Made by a program: the position numbers and the translations under genes. A stretch of DNA of 64,000 nt from Pseudothauera nasutitermitis. Lineage in GTDB: Bacteria; Pseudomonadota; Gammaproteobacteria; Burkholderiales; Rhodocyclaceae. The stretch is from positions 62,001-126,000 of the forward strand of contig NZ_SSOC01000003.1 of assembly GCF_004801295.1 (NCBI RefSeq), read 5' to 3'. Positions 26,308 to 34,990 of the stretch are shown in pieces. Within the stretch, counting starts at the first letter, position 1, and each line of letters begins with the position of its first letter. The notes under the pieces were generated by a model. That model had not been told where the DNA came from. It did no database searches and was given only the letters and a program-made list of their open reading frames with translations.

Positions 26308-27399
26308 ATGTCCGCCTTCCAAAACTCCAAGCTGCCGGTACGCGGCCTGCTGGGCCTGTGCCGTGCCGGTTTCGAAAACGAACTGGCCGCCGAACTCGAT
26401 GAACTGGCTTCCGACGCCGGCCTGATCGGCCACGTGCGCGCCAAGCCCGGCACGGGTTTCGTCGTTTACGAGACCTATGAGGCGCTGCCCACCTCGGTGT
26501 ACGAACAGCTGTCCGACTGGCGCCGCCCGGTGTTCGCCCGCCAGCTCCTGCTGTGGTTCGCGCGCGTCACCGATCTGCCCGAGCGCGACCGCGCCACCCC
26601 GCTGCTCGCTGCGGTGAAAAGCGCCAACGAACGCTTCGCCGATTTCGTGCTGGAAACCCCGGACACCGACGAGGCCAAGCAGCGTTCCGGCTTCTGCCGG
26701 CGCTTCGCCGAGCCCTTCGGCCGCGTGCTGGAGAAGACCGGCGCACTGCGCCGCGCCAAGTCGGGGCTGCCGATCCTGCACGTGCTGTTCGAGGACGCCG
26801 CCACCGCCTGGCTGACTGCCGCCTGGCCGCAGGAAAGCTCACCCTGGCCGATGGGCATCCCGCGCCTGCGCATGCCCGGCGGTGCGCCCAGCCGCTCCAC
26901 GCTGAAGCTGTCCGAAGCCTTCATGACCCTGCTCAGCGAAGAAGAGCGCACCGTCACCCTGCGCGCCGGCCTGCGCGCGGTGGATCTGGGCGCCGCGCCC
27001 GGCGGGTGGACCTGGCAACTGGCCACGCGCGGCCTGCACGTCACCGCCGTGGACAACGGCCCGCTGGCCGATTCCGTGCTCGCCACCGAGATGGTCGAAC
27101 ACCTGCGCGTAGACGGCTTCACCTGGCGCCCGCAACGCACGGTGGAGTGGATGGTGTGCGACATGGTCGAACAGCCCTCGCGCATCGCCTCGCTGGTGGC
27201 CGAATGGATCGCCACCGGACGCTGCAAGCGCAGCATCTTCAATCTCAAGCTGCCGATGAAGCGCCGCCTGGACGCGGTGGCGCAATGCCGCACGCTGATC
27301 CACAAGCGCCTGGCCAGCGTGGGCCCGTACGATCTGCGCATCAAGCACCTGTACCACGACCGCGAGGAGGTCACCGCGTATCTGGCATTGCGCCAGTAA
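26308..27399 (+). CDS. rlmM: 23S rRNA C2498 2'-O-ribose methyltransferase RlmM
   Basis: RlmM methylates C2498 of 23S rRNA before 50S assembly. The protein is 363 residues, with an N-terminal THUMP-type region and a Rossmann methyltransferase domain. The SAM-binding motif is AVDLGAAPGGWTWQL (about 227-241), followed by VTAVDNGPL and MVCDMVEQPS. The late motif NLKLPMKRR carries the catalytic lysine. The ATG at 26308 (MSAFQNSKLPVRGLLGLCRAG) gives the normal start; the longer open frame upstream is the divergent promoter region. It diverges from the aldo/keto reductase gene by 106 bp. Confidence 0.95.
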   Translation: MSAFQNSKLPVRGLLGLCRAGFENELAAELDELASDAGLIGHVRAKPGTGFVVYETYEALPTSVYEQLSDWRRPVFARQLLLWFARVTDLPERDRATPLLAAVKSANERFADFVLETPDTDEAKQRSGFCRRFAEPFGRVLEKTGALRRAKSGLPILHVLFEDAATAWLTAAWPQESSPWPMGIPRLRMPGGAPSRSTLKLSEAFMTLLSEEERTVTLRAGLRAVDLGAAPGGWTWQLATRGLHVTAVDNGPLADSVLATEMVEHLRVDGFTWRPQRTVEWMVCDMVEQPSRIASLVAEWIATGRCKRSIFNLKLPMKRRLDAVAQCRTLIHKRLASVGPYDLRIKHLYHDREEVTAYLALRQ

Positions 27400-27417
27400 A
27401 GCGGCCCGCCCCCGGCG

Positions 27418-28047
27418 CTACGGCAGATACGGACGCACCGCAGCGGCAATGGCCGATGGAGTTTCGTTGAAGGCCAGATGCGTGCGGTAGCGGCCATCGG
27501 TGCCGAGCAGGTAGACGAAGCTGGTGTGGTCGACGCGATAGTTCTCCGCGGATGCGTGGCCGCCGTGTCCGGCATGGCCGGCGTGCGCGCTGGCCGGAGG
27601 CTCGCTGTAGTACGCCTTGTAGGCAGCGGCCACGGCGGCAATGCGCTCGGGCGTGCCGGTCAGTCCGACGAAACGGGCATCGAAGTTGGACAGATAGGCG
27701 TCGATCACTTCCGGGGTGTCGCGCACGGGGTCCACGGTAATGAACACCGGCACCACCTGCTCGGCCTGCTCGCCGAGCAGTTTCAGCGCCTGGGCGAGGT
27801 TGGCGACGGTGATCGGGCACACGTCCGGGCAGTGGGTGAAGCCGAAGAAAACCAGCGCCACCTTGCCGTGCAGGTCACTGTCGCGCACGCTGCGACCATG
27901 CTGGTCGGTCAGCTCGAAGTGGCCGCCGATGGCCGGGGCGACGGCGGGAAGCGCCGGGCCGCCGTGGGCGGCGGCCTGCGGAGAGGCGGCCAGGGCGGCC
28001 AGCATGGCGGCCAGCGCGAGGCCCGGGCGGATGGTTTTCTTGTGCAT
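27418..28047 (-). CDS. SCO1/SenC family copper chaperone
   Basis: A 209-residue periplasmic thioredoxin-fold copper chaperone of the SCO family, classically delivering copper to the CuA site of cytochrome oxidase. A signal peptide (about residues 1-27) is followed by the copper ligands CPDVCP and the conserved late histidine in RVDHTSFVYL. A His/Gly/Ala-rich insertion (SAHAGHAGHGGHASAENY) just before that histidine is unusual and may bind extra metal. The ATG at 28047 is preferred because GGAG precedes it. Another ATG at 28083 overlaps the previous stop but would bury the signal peptide. It is the last gene of the run that starts with the sigma-54 ABC operon. Confidence 0.9.
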   Translation of the reverse strand: MHKKTIRPGLALAAMLAALAASPQAAAHGGPALPAVAPAIGGHFELTDQHGRSVRDSDLHGKVALVFFGFTHCPDVCPITVANLAQALKLLGEQAEQVVPVFITVDPVRDTPEVIDAYLSNFDARFVGLTGTPERIAAVAAAYKAYYSEPPASAHAGHAGHGGHASAENYRVDHTSFVYLLGTDGRYRTHLAFNETPSAIAAAVRPYLP

Positions 28048-28082
28048 GGTTGTGGCTCCGTTGTTGGGGAAATGGATGCGCA

Positions 28083-29198
28083 TCAGTGGCAGATGCCGAA
28101 GGTCACCGCCATCAGCGCGGCCAGCGGCGGTGCGTCGAGGGGGAGGTACTTCGCCAGGCGGCGCCCTTCCGCGTCGATGACCGCAAGGCGCGGCTCGCCC
28201 GCGATCGGCAGGTAGAACTTGCGCCCGTCCGGTGTCACGGTGCCGCGTCCGCCGGGGCCGGACAGCGGGATGTCGGCGTCACGCGCGGCGCGTTCCTGGT
28301 CATACACCAGCACCGCGGGGCCTTCCGCGCTGGGCACGAAGGCCACGGTATCGAACCACGCCGAATACACGTGCCCCAGGCCGGCGGCGGCGGGTAGCGT
28401 GGCCTGGGTTTCCAGGGTGAGCGGGGAAACGATGGACATCCGCCGCTGCGCGCTGTCGGGCAGGAACAGCCGGGTGCCGGTGGCATTCGTGTAGGCGCGC
28501 GCCACGCCCTCCCCGGCCGCGAAACTGCCCGGGCCGGCGGCGGTGGCGGATGCTTCGAGTTCGACCGCATGGATCGCCCCGTCGGCCGAGCGGGCATACA
28601 GATGGCGGCTGGAAACGCTGGGGTACAGCCCGAGGACCGCGCCTGCCGGACCGATGCGCCCGAGTGGACGGCCCGCGTCCAGGTCGAAGCGTTCGATGCC
28701 TCCAGCGTCGGCGACATACAGCGTCCGCCCCCAGCGGTCGAACAGCAGGTCGTGCAGTTGCGGATGCCGGCGGGCCGGGCCGAGGGGGACGGCAAAGAGC
28801 AGATCGACCAGGGCGAACCGCTCTTCTTCCGGGGAGAACACGGCGGCTTTGAGACGGTCCGGGCTGAGCACGACGCGGCGCGGCACGAAGTCCAGCGCGA
28901 CGCTGACCACCCGGCCGGTGGTCAGCTCGACCAGGTGGATGCGTGGCGTGCGTCCGTCGATGGCGATCAGCTTGGCCAGATCGCCCGAACCTTCCAGTTG
29001 CACCGGCGCCAGGCCCGCGTCCAGCGTGCCGGCGATGCGGTCCTCACGCGTGTCGATGACGGTGATCAGGCTGCTGGCGGGGTGGCTGACGAACAGGTAG
29101 AACGCGTCGCCGAAGCTCGCCGCATGTGCCGGCAGGGCGGTGAGCGCGGCGAGGCCGAGCGCGCAGCGCCGGATCAAGGAGAGGAAAGCGGACGGCAT
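28083..29198 (-). CDS. Exported beta-propeller (YVTN-like) protein
   Basis: A 371-residue exported protein with a signal peptide (about residues 1-25, ending PAHAA). The remainder consists of repeated beta-propeller blades such as SLITVIDTREDRIAGTLDAG, LYVADAGGIERFDLDAG and AVLVYDQERAARDADI, in the YVTN/lactonase-like style. No catalytic motif is recognised. The last residues, FGICH, are close to the stop. It lies 64 bp after the ABC binding-protein gene and 35 bp before the preferred SCO start, so it may be part of that transcription unit. A metal- or ligand-binding partner of the SCO protein is one possibility; the role is not known. Confidence 0.78.
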   Translation of the reverse strand: MPSAFLSLIRRCALGLAALTALPAHAASFGDAFYLFVSHPASSLITVIDTREDRIAGTLDAGLAPVQLEGSGDLAKLIAIDGRTPRIHLVELTTGRVVSVALDFVPRRVVLSPDRLKAAVFSPEEERFALVDLLFAVPLGPARRHPQLHDLLFDRWGRTLYVADAGGIERFDLDAGRPLGRIGPAGAVLGLYPSVSSRHLYARSADGAIHAVELEASATAAGPGSFAAGEGVARAYTNATGTRLFLPDSAQRRMSIVSPLTLETQATLPAAAGLGHVYSAWFDTVAFVPSAEGPAVLVYDQERAARDADIPLSGPGGRGTVTPDGRKFYLPIAGEPRLAVIDAEGRRLAKYLPLDAPPLAALMAVTFGICH

Positions 29199-29262
29199 GA
29201 TCTGGATCCGGACCGATGAAGCATGGCGCGGCGGCACGGGGAACGTTCCGCCGCGCCACCGC

Positions 29263-30228
29263 TTACTGCTTGGCGACGTAATAGGGGTTGAAGCGGTTGG
29301 TATACACGTCGGCAGCCTTCTGCGTGCCCGGCTTGAGCTGGCCGATGCCTTCCAGGTAGTCGATCCACCACTGCACCGGGCCATCCGCGATCAGGCCGTT
29401 CTCGTAGTAGCTCCAGCTGCCCGCGTACTGCGGATCCAGGCCGCGCCGCTTGGCGAAGATCTGCCCGGCTTCCTCATGGTTCTGGTTGACCCAGTTGGAG
29501 GCGCGCACCAGCACCTTGACGAACTTGCGCACCACTTCCGGGTTTTCCTTGATGAAGTCGTCGTGGGTGAAGTACGGCAGCATGCCGGGCTCGCCATCAT
29601 CGACCGCGTAATCGCTGAACACGGCGGTGGCGGTACGGGTGATCAGCGCCTTCTCGTAGAACGGCGAATGCAGCACGCCCACGTCGATCAGTCCCTGGGT
29701 GAGCGCCTGCTCCATGTTCGGATCGGGCAGCACGACGAACTCCACGCTGCCGTCCAGGCCGTTGCGCTTCAGGTACTCCTTCAGCACATACTCGGAGCAC
29801 GCACCAAAGCTGTTGATGCCGACCTTCTTGCCCTTGAAGTCGGCAATGGACTGGATCGGGCTGCCGGCCTTCACCAGGTACTGCATGTGCGGACGCTCCG
29901 GCGTGGTCTGCGCGCCGGCGGCGATCAGGGTCAGCTTGGCGCCGCCCTGGCGCGCGGTGAGCACCAGCGGCGTCATGCGGTTGGTGATGTCCACCTTGCG
30001 GGAGGCCACCGAAGGCACGAGCTGGGCGGCGGGGACTTCGCCGACCCAGTCGATCTTCAGTCCTTCCTCTTCGAACCAGCCTTTCTCGTCGGCGATGTAG
30101 ACCGGGTCGAACCATTGCACGTTGGCGTATTTGATCGGGAACGGATTCGCTCCGGCGGCATGCAGCGCCGGGGCCGACAAGCTAGCCAGCGCCAGGCCGG
30201 CTGCGGACAACAGGGTGGAGAGTTTCAT
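29263..30228 (-). CDS. SsuA/TauA-like ABC transporter binding protein
   Basis: A 321-residue NMT1/THI5-like periplasmic binding protein (sulfonate/nitrate/taurine type). A signal peptide (residues 1-24) precedes IKYANVQWFDPVYIADEKGWFEEEGLKI. The family lobe motifs FKGKKVGINSFGACSEYVLKEYL and VVLPDPNMEQALTQGLIDVGVL follow. It belongs with the permease and ATPase upstream on the same strand. The ligand cannot be read from sequence; a sulfonate or sulfone is favoured because an SfnB-like enzyme and a sigma-54 regulator lie next door. The ATG at 30228 follows the permease stop by about 40 bp. Confidence 0.88.
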   Translation of the reverse strand: MKLSTLLSAAGLALASLSAPALHAAGANPFPIKYANVQWFDPVYIADEKGWFEEEGLKIDWVGEVPAAQLVPSVASRKVDITNRMTPLVLTARQGGAKLTLIAAGAQTTPERPHMQYLVKAGSPIQSIADFKGKKVGINSFGACSEYVLKEYLKRNGLDGSVEFVVLPDPNMEQALTQGLIDVGVLHSPFYEKALITRTATAVFSDYAVDDGEPGMLPYFTHDDFIKENPEVVRKFVKVLVRASNWVNQNHEEAGQIFAKRRGLDPQYAGSWSYYENGLIADGPVQWWIDYLEGIGQLKPGTQKAADVYTNRFNPYYVAKQ

Positions 30229-30269
30229 TACGGTAGGGCTCCTGGTTTCAACAGTGGGTCGAGGGGGAA

Positions 30270-31031
30270 TCAATGCCCCGTGGCCGCCGCGCGCCACGAG
30301 GTCAGGTTGTGCTCCAGCACCAGCAGGAGCTTGTTCAGCACCAGGCCGAAAATGGCCAGGGCGACGATGGCCGCGTACATCTGCGGAATGCGGAAGACTT
30401 CCTGCGAGTGCAGCACCAGGAAGCCGAGCCCGGCGTTGGCGCCGATCATTTCGGCGGCCACCAGCACCATGAAGGCGTAGGCCGCACCGGTACGGATGCC
30501 GGTGAAGATGGCCGGCGTGGCGGCCGGCAGGGTGACCTTGCGGAACAGCACCAGCCCCCGGGCGCCCATCGAGCGCGCGGAACGGATCAGCACCGGGTCG
30601 ACGTCGGTGACCCCGGCGGTGGCGTTGAGCAGGATGGGCCACACCGAGGCCCAGAAGATGATCATCACCTTGGACAGTTCGCCGATGCCGAAGAACAGGA
30701 TGAACACCGGGAACAGCGCGATCGCCGAGACCTGCCGGCTGGCCTGCAGCGGCCCGTCGAAGGCGCCGGCGAACAGATGCGAGGTGCCGATCAGGATGCC
30801 GAGCGGCACGCCGATGAGGATGGACAGCCCCAGGCCCAGCGCGGTGCGCTGCAGGCTGATGGACACGTGGCGGACGATCTCGCCCGACGCGATCCAGTTC
30901 CACAGCGCGTCCACCACGCTGGAGAAGGGCGGCAGGAAGGTCGGATCGGCCAGGCCGGCGCGCGGGGCGATTTCCCAGGCGCCGAGAATCAACACCGCCA
31001 CGGAGGCGCGCAACAGCAATGTGCGGATCAT
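30270..31031 (-). CDS. SsuC/TauC-like ABC transporter permease
   Basis: A 253-residue inner-membrane permease of the SsuC/TauC/NrtB group, with about six helices. It carries the cytoplasmic loop SARSMGARGLVLFRKVTLPAA that contacts the ATPase. TSHLFAGAFDGPLQASRQVSAIALFPVFIL is typical of this family. Its ATG at 31031 overlaps the stop of the ATPase gene by one base (TGATG), so the start is secure and a longer frame upstream is rejected. It is the second gene of the operon behind the sigma-54 promoter. Confidence 0.9.
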   Translation of the reverse strand: MIRTLLLRASVAVLILGAWEIAPRAGLADPTFLPPFSSVVDALWNWIASGEIVRHVSISLQRTALGLGLSILIGVPLGILIGTSHLFAGAFDGPLQASRQVSAIALFPVFILFFGIGELSKVMIIFWASVWPILLNATAGVTDVDPVLIRSARSMGARGLVLFRKVTLPAATPAIFTGIRTGAAYAFMVLVAAEMIGANAGLGFLVLHSQEVFRIPQMYAAIVALAIFGLVLNKLLLVLEHNLTSWRAAATGH

Positions 31032-31927
31032 CACCCGGCCCTCCGCGAGAAGGCTCCGGCCAAGGTCGCGAACCATCCGGGGGAGGCTTGCCCGACCGCT
31101 CGGGCGCGGCTTTCCAGCCCGTAGCCGCTGGCCTTGTTGACCTCGTCGGCGAGCAGTTCCCACAGCTGGTGGCGCACGGCGGAGAACTCGGCGCTGGAAC
31201 GCACGTCGCGCTCGTGGCGCGGCGCCGGCAGATCGATGTCCACCACCGCCTTCAGGCGCCCCGGCCGCGCGGTGATCACCGCCACCCGCTGCGACAGGAA
31301 GACCGCCTCGTCCAGGCTGTGGGTGACGAACACGATGGTCTTGCCGGTGCGCTCCCAGATGCGCAGCAGTTCGCCCTGCAGGATCTCGCGCGTCTGCGCG
31401 TCGAGCGCGGCAAAGGGCTCGTCCATCAGCAGCACCTCGGGGTCGTAGGCCAGCGCGCGGGCAATCGCCACGCGTTGCTTCATGCCGCCGGAAAGCTGCG
31501 CCGGGTAGCGCTCCTCGAAGCCCTGCAGGCCCACCGCCGCGATATGCCGGCGGGCGATTTCCTCCCGTTCGGCGGCGGCAATCCGCTTGATCTCCAGGCC
31601 GAAGGCAACGTTGTCCAGCACGGTCCGCCAGGGAAACAGCGCATAGTCCTGGAACACCACGCCACGGTCCAGGTCCGGGCCCACCACCTTGCGGCCGTGC
31701 ACCCGGATGTCGCCTTCGGCGCCGGTCAGTCCGGCAATGATGTGCAGCAGGGTGGACTTGCCGCAGCCGCTCGGCCCGAGGATGGACAGGAACTCGCCGC
31801 GCCGGACCCGCAGATCGATGTTTTCGAGCGCCAGCAGCGCCTCCGTGCCCGCATGCGGACGGTAGCGCTTGCTCAGCGCGGCAATGGAAATCGAGTACTC
31901 CCCGGCATCCTCGGCGGTCAGGCTCAT
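31031..31927 (-). CDS. SsuB/TauB-like ABC transporter ATPase
   Basis: A 298-residue ATPase with Walker A GPSGCGKST, signature [15 protein letters not shown], Walker B VLLMDEPFAALD and switch histidine FVTHSLDEA. FQDYALFPWRTVLDNVAFGLE is the hallmark of the nitrate/sulfonate/taurine subfamily. It is longer than SsuB (about 255) because of a C-terminal extension of some 40 residues (around ADEVNKASGYGLESRARAVGQ). It is the first gene of the operon and starts 52 bp downstream of the predicted sigma-54 transcription start. Its 3' end overlaps the permease start. Confidence 0.92.
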   Translation of the reverse strand: MSLTAEDAGEYSISIAALSKRYRPHAGTEALLALENIDLRVRRGEFLSILGPSGCGKSTLLHIIAGLTGAEGDIRVHGRKVVGPDLDRGVVFQDYALFPWRTVLDNVAFGLEIKRIAAAEREEIARRHIAAVGLQGFEERYPAQLSGGMKQRVAIARALAYDPEVLLMDEPFAALDAQTREILQGELLRIWERTGKTIVFVTHSLDEAVFLSQRVAVITARPGRLKAVVDIDLPAPRHERDVRSSAEFSAVRHQLWELLADEVNKASGYGLESRARAVGQASPGWFATLAGAFSRRAG

Positions 31928-31989
31928 GGCAGTGATTTGATTATCAAAATAAATGGAATGGACGATTCAACACAGATTCCTTCAATAGG

Positions 31990-32005
31990 AGCAGAAGCCG
32001 TGCCA
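31990..32005 (-). promoter_or_regulatory. Predicted sigma-54 (-24/-12) promoter of the ABC operon
   Basis: On the minus strand the sequence TGGCACGGCTTCTGCT matches the RpoN consensus TGGCACG-N4-TTGCW, with invariant GG and GC at the correct spacing and a single mismatch (C for T in the TTGC block). Initiation would fall near 31979, about 52 nt before the ATPase start. The gene just upstream encodes a sigma-54 activator, which fits. The activator binding sites were not identified. Confidence 0.8.
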
Positions 32006-32114
32006 GATGCGCCTTCCGCACAACGGCAAGCCTTTCCGCCTTTCCTGGACATTTCCGTGTTGCCCTGGCAGCACGCTGCTGATCGACTGCTGCTCCATCA
32101 GCAGCCCCGGGGGC

Positions 32115-33224
<1,110 letters not shown>

Positions 33225-33229
33225 GGCGC

Positions 33230-34447
33230 TCAGGAGTAGAAACTCGGCTCGGGGTAGGTCCCGACCAGGGCCCATTCGCCCATCTCGCGCAGCTTGTAGT
33301 CGAGCGGGTCGTGCAGGGTGTGGGTACGCAGGTTGCGCCAGTAACGGTCGAGCGCCAGGGCCGAATGGGTGGCGCGCGCGCCGGCGACTTCGAACATGCG
33401 TGTGCACAGGTCGAGCCCGCCGCGGCTGACCACCGCCTTGGCGGCGGCGATCGCCAGTGCAAGCTCGCCGCGCTCGGCATGGTCCAGCGCCTCGCCTTTG
33501 CGCCAGGCCGCGTCCAGTGCATCCACGGCGCGTTCGAACAGCGCCCGCCCGCTTTCCAGTGCCAGCCAGAACTCGCCGTAGCGCAGCAGTACGTAGGGGT
33601 CGTGTTCGACACGCTCCACCCCGGAGCGGAACCATGGACGCGCTTCGGTGCGCGTGTAGCGCCGGGCCTCGTCGAAGGCGCCTTCCACGATGCCCAGGTA
33701 GATCGCGATCAGGCACAACTGGCCGATCAGCGGACGCAGGCAGGCGAAGGGCGAGGACAGCGGCCCCGGATCGGCGAGGATTTCGTCGTCCTCGACCCGC
33801 ACTTTCTCGAAGGTCACGCTGCCGCTGTCGGTCTGGCGCTGGCCGATGTTGTCCCAGTCCTGCAGGGTCTTCACCCCGCTGCGCTGGGTCGGCAGGGCCG
33901 CGATCAGCATGGCGGATGTATCGCGGCTGCGCGCCGAGACGATGAGCATCTCCGAGTCGAGCGCGCCGGAGCAGAAGCTCTTGATGCCGGAAAACTCGTG
34001 CCAGCCATCCTGCGGCGTGGCCACCAGGCGCTCGTCGAGCGGATTCAGCGCATTGCCCCAGAACCAGTTGCGCCGCGCGGTATGCTCATACCAGGGCTCC
34101 CACTGGTCGGGGCGGGAAAACAGGCGCACGGTGGCCAGCATCAGATGCTGGAAGGAGAACAGGTGGGCAATGGACCCATCCACGCGCGCCAGCACGCGCA
34201 CTACCTCCAGCGTCTCCTGCCAGTTCGCCCCGTAGCCGCCATAGGCACGCGGAATGCTCATGCGCAGCAGGCCGCTGTCGCGCAGCGCGTCGCGCTCGGC
34301 CTTCGGCGTGCCGCCAAGGCGGTCGCGCTCGACGGCGTTTTCGGCAAAACGGCGGGCCAGTTCCCGGGCCACGCGCAAGGGTTCGAAGGGCGCCGGCTCC
34401 GTGTGTCCCTCGGCAAGCCCGGGGGATGGCGACGTTTCCAGGATCAA
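33230..34447 (-). CDS. SfnB/DszC-like acyl-CoA dehydrogenase-family flavoprotein
   Basis: A 405-residue flavoenzyme of the acyl-CoA dehydrogenase superfamily, closest in pattern to SfnB and DszC-type sulfur-acquisition oxidoreductases/monooxygenases. Motifs include LRMSIPRAYGGYG, IAHLFSFQHLM, WHEFSGIKSFCSGA and the C-terminal ARATHSALALDRYWRNLRTH. A TTG start at 34447 is chosen because GGAGGAGG lies just upstream and no ATG gives a full-length product. It lies 27 bp after osmC and five bases before the sigma-54 activator, linking it to organosulfur scavenging. FMN versus FAD use and the substrate are not determinable. Confidence 0.84.
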   Translation of the reverse strand: MILETSPSPGLAEGHTEPAPFEPLRVARELARRFAENAVERDRLGGTPKAERDALRDSGLLRMSIPRAYGGYGANWQETLEVVRVLARVDGSIAHLFSFQHLMLATVRLFSRPDQWEPWYEHTARRNWFWGNALNPLDERLVATPQDGWHEFSGIKSFCSGALDSEMLIVSARSRDTSAMLIAALPTQRSGVKTLQDWDNIGQRQTDSGSVTFEKVRVEDDEILADPGPLSSPFACLRPLIGQLCLIAIYLGIVEGAFDEARRYTRTEARPWFRSGVERVEHDPYVLLRYGEFWLALESGRALFERAVDALDAAWRKGEALDHAERGELALAIAAAKAVVSRGGLDLCTRMFEVAGARATHSALALDRYWRNLRTHTLHDPLDYKLREMGEWALVGTYPEPSFYS

Positions 34448-34474
34448 CGACGCATCCTCCTCCAGGTGCCCGGC

Positions 34475-34990
34475 TCAGGGCACCGCACGGTCCACCCGCA
34501 GGCTCAGGCGCGCGGGCCGGGCCAGGGTCTGGAACACCACGCAGTAACGCTCGGTGAGCTTGACCAACTGGTCGACGCGTTCCTGCGGCTCGGTGCTGTC
34601 CAGCTGGAAATGCAGACGGATTTCGCGGAAACCCACCGGGGCCTCCTTGTCGACGCCCAGCGTTCCGCGAAAATCGAGATCCCCCTCGGCGAACACCTTG
34701 CCCCCGGCGAGCTGGAAACCGATTGCGGTGGCCACCGCTTTCAGGGTCACCCCGGCGCAGGCCACCAGCGCATCGAGCAGCATGTTGCCCGAGCAGGCGA
34801 ACGCACCGCTGCCGCCGGTGGCCGGATGCAGGCCGGCTTCGACCAGCGCGCGGCCGGTTTCCACACGGCATACCACGTTGTCGGCATCCAGCTCGCCGGC
34901 AGCCTTGAGTGTGATCAGCGCGGCCGACGGATCGGTCTTGTATTGACCCTTCAACGGGGCCTGCAATTGGCGCAGTTCATCGGCATTCAT
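34475..34990 (-). CDS. OsmC/Ohr family protein
   Basis: A 171-residue OsmC-fold protein, a family of thiol-dependent peroxidases that reduce organic hydroperoxides. Two conserved cysteines are visible in FACSGNMLLDALVACAG and ERYCVVFQTL. The second motif is typical of the catalytic disulfide partner. Cys-rich residues in the first motif add one more than in classical OsmC. Its start overlaps the acs stop by four bases (ATGA), giving translational coupling. In this setting a role protecting against reactive sulfur or peroxide species made during organosulfur oxidation is inferred. Confidence 0.88.
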   Translation of the reverse strand: MNADELRQLQAPLKGQYKTDPSAALITLKAAGELDADNVVCRVETGRALVEAGLHPATGGSGAFACSGNMLLDALVACAGVTLKAVATAIGFQLAGGKVFAEGDLDFRGTLGVDKEAPVGFREIRLHFQLDSTEPQERVDQLVKLTERYCVVFQTLARPARLSLRVDRAVP

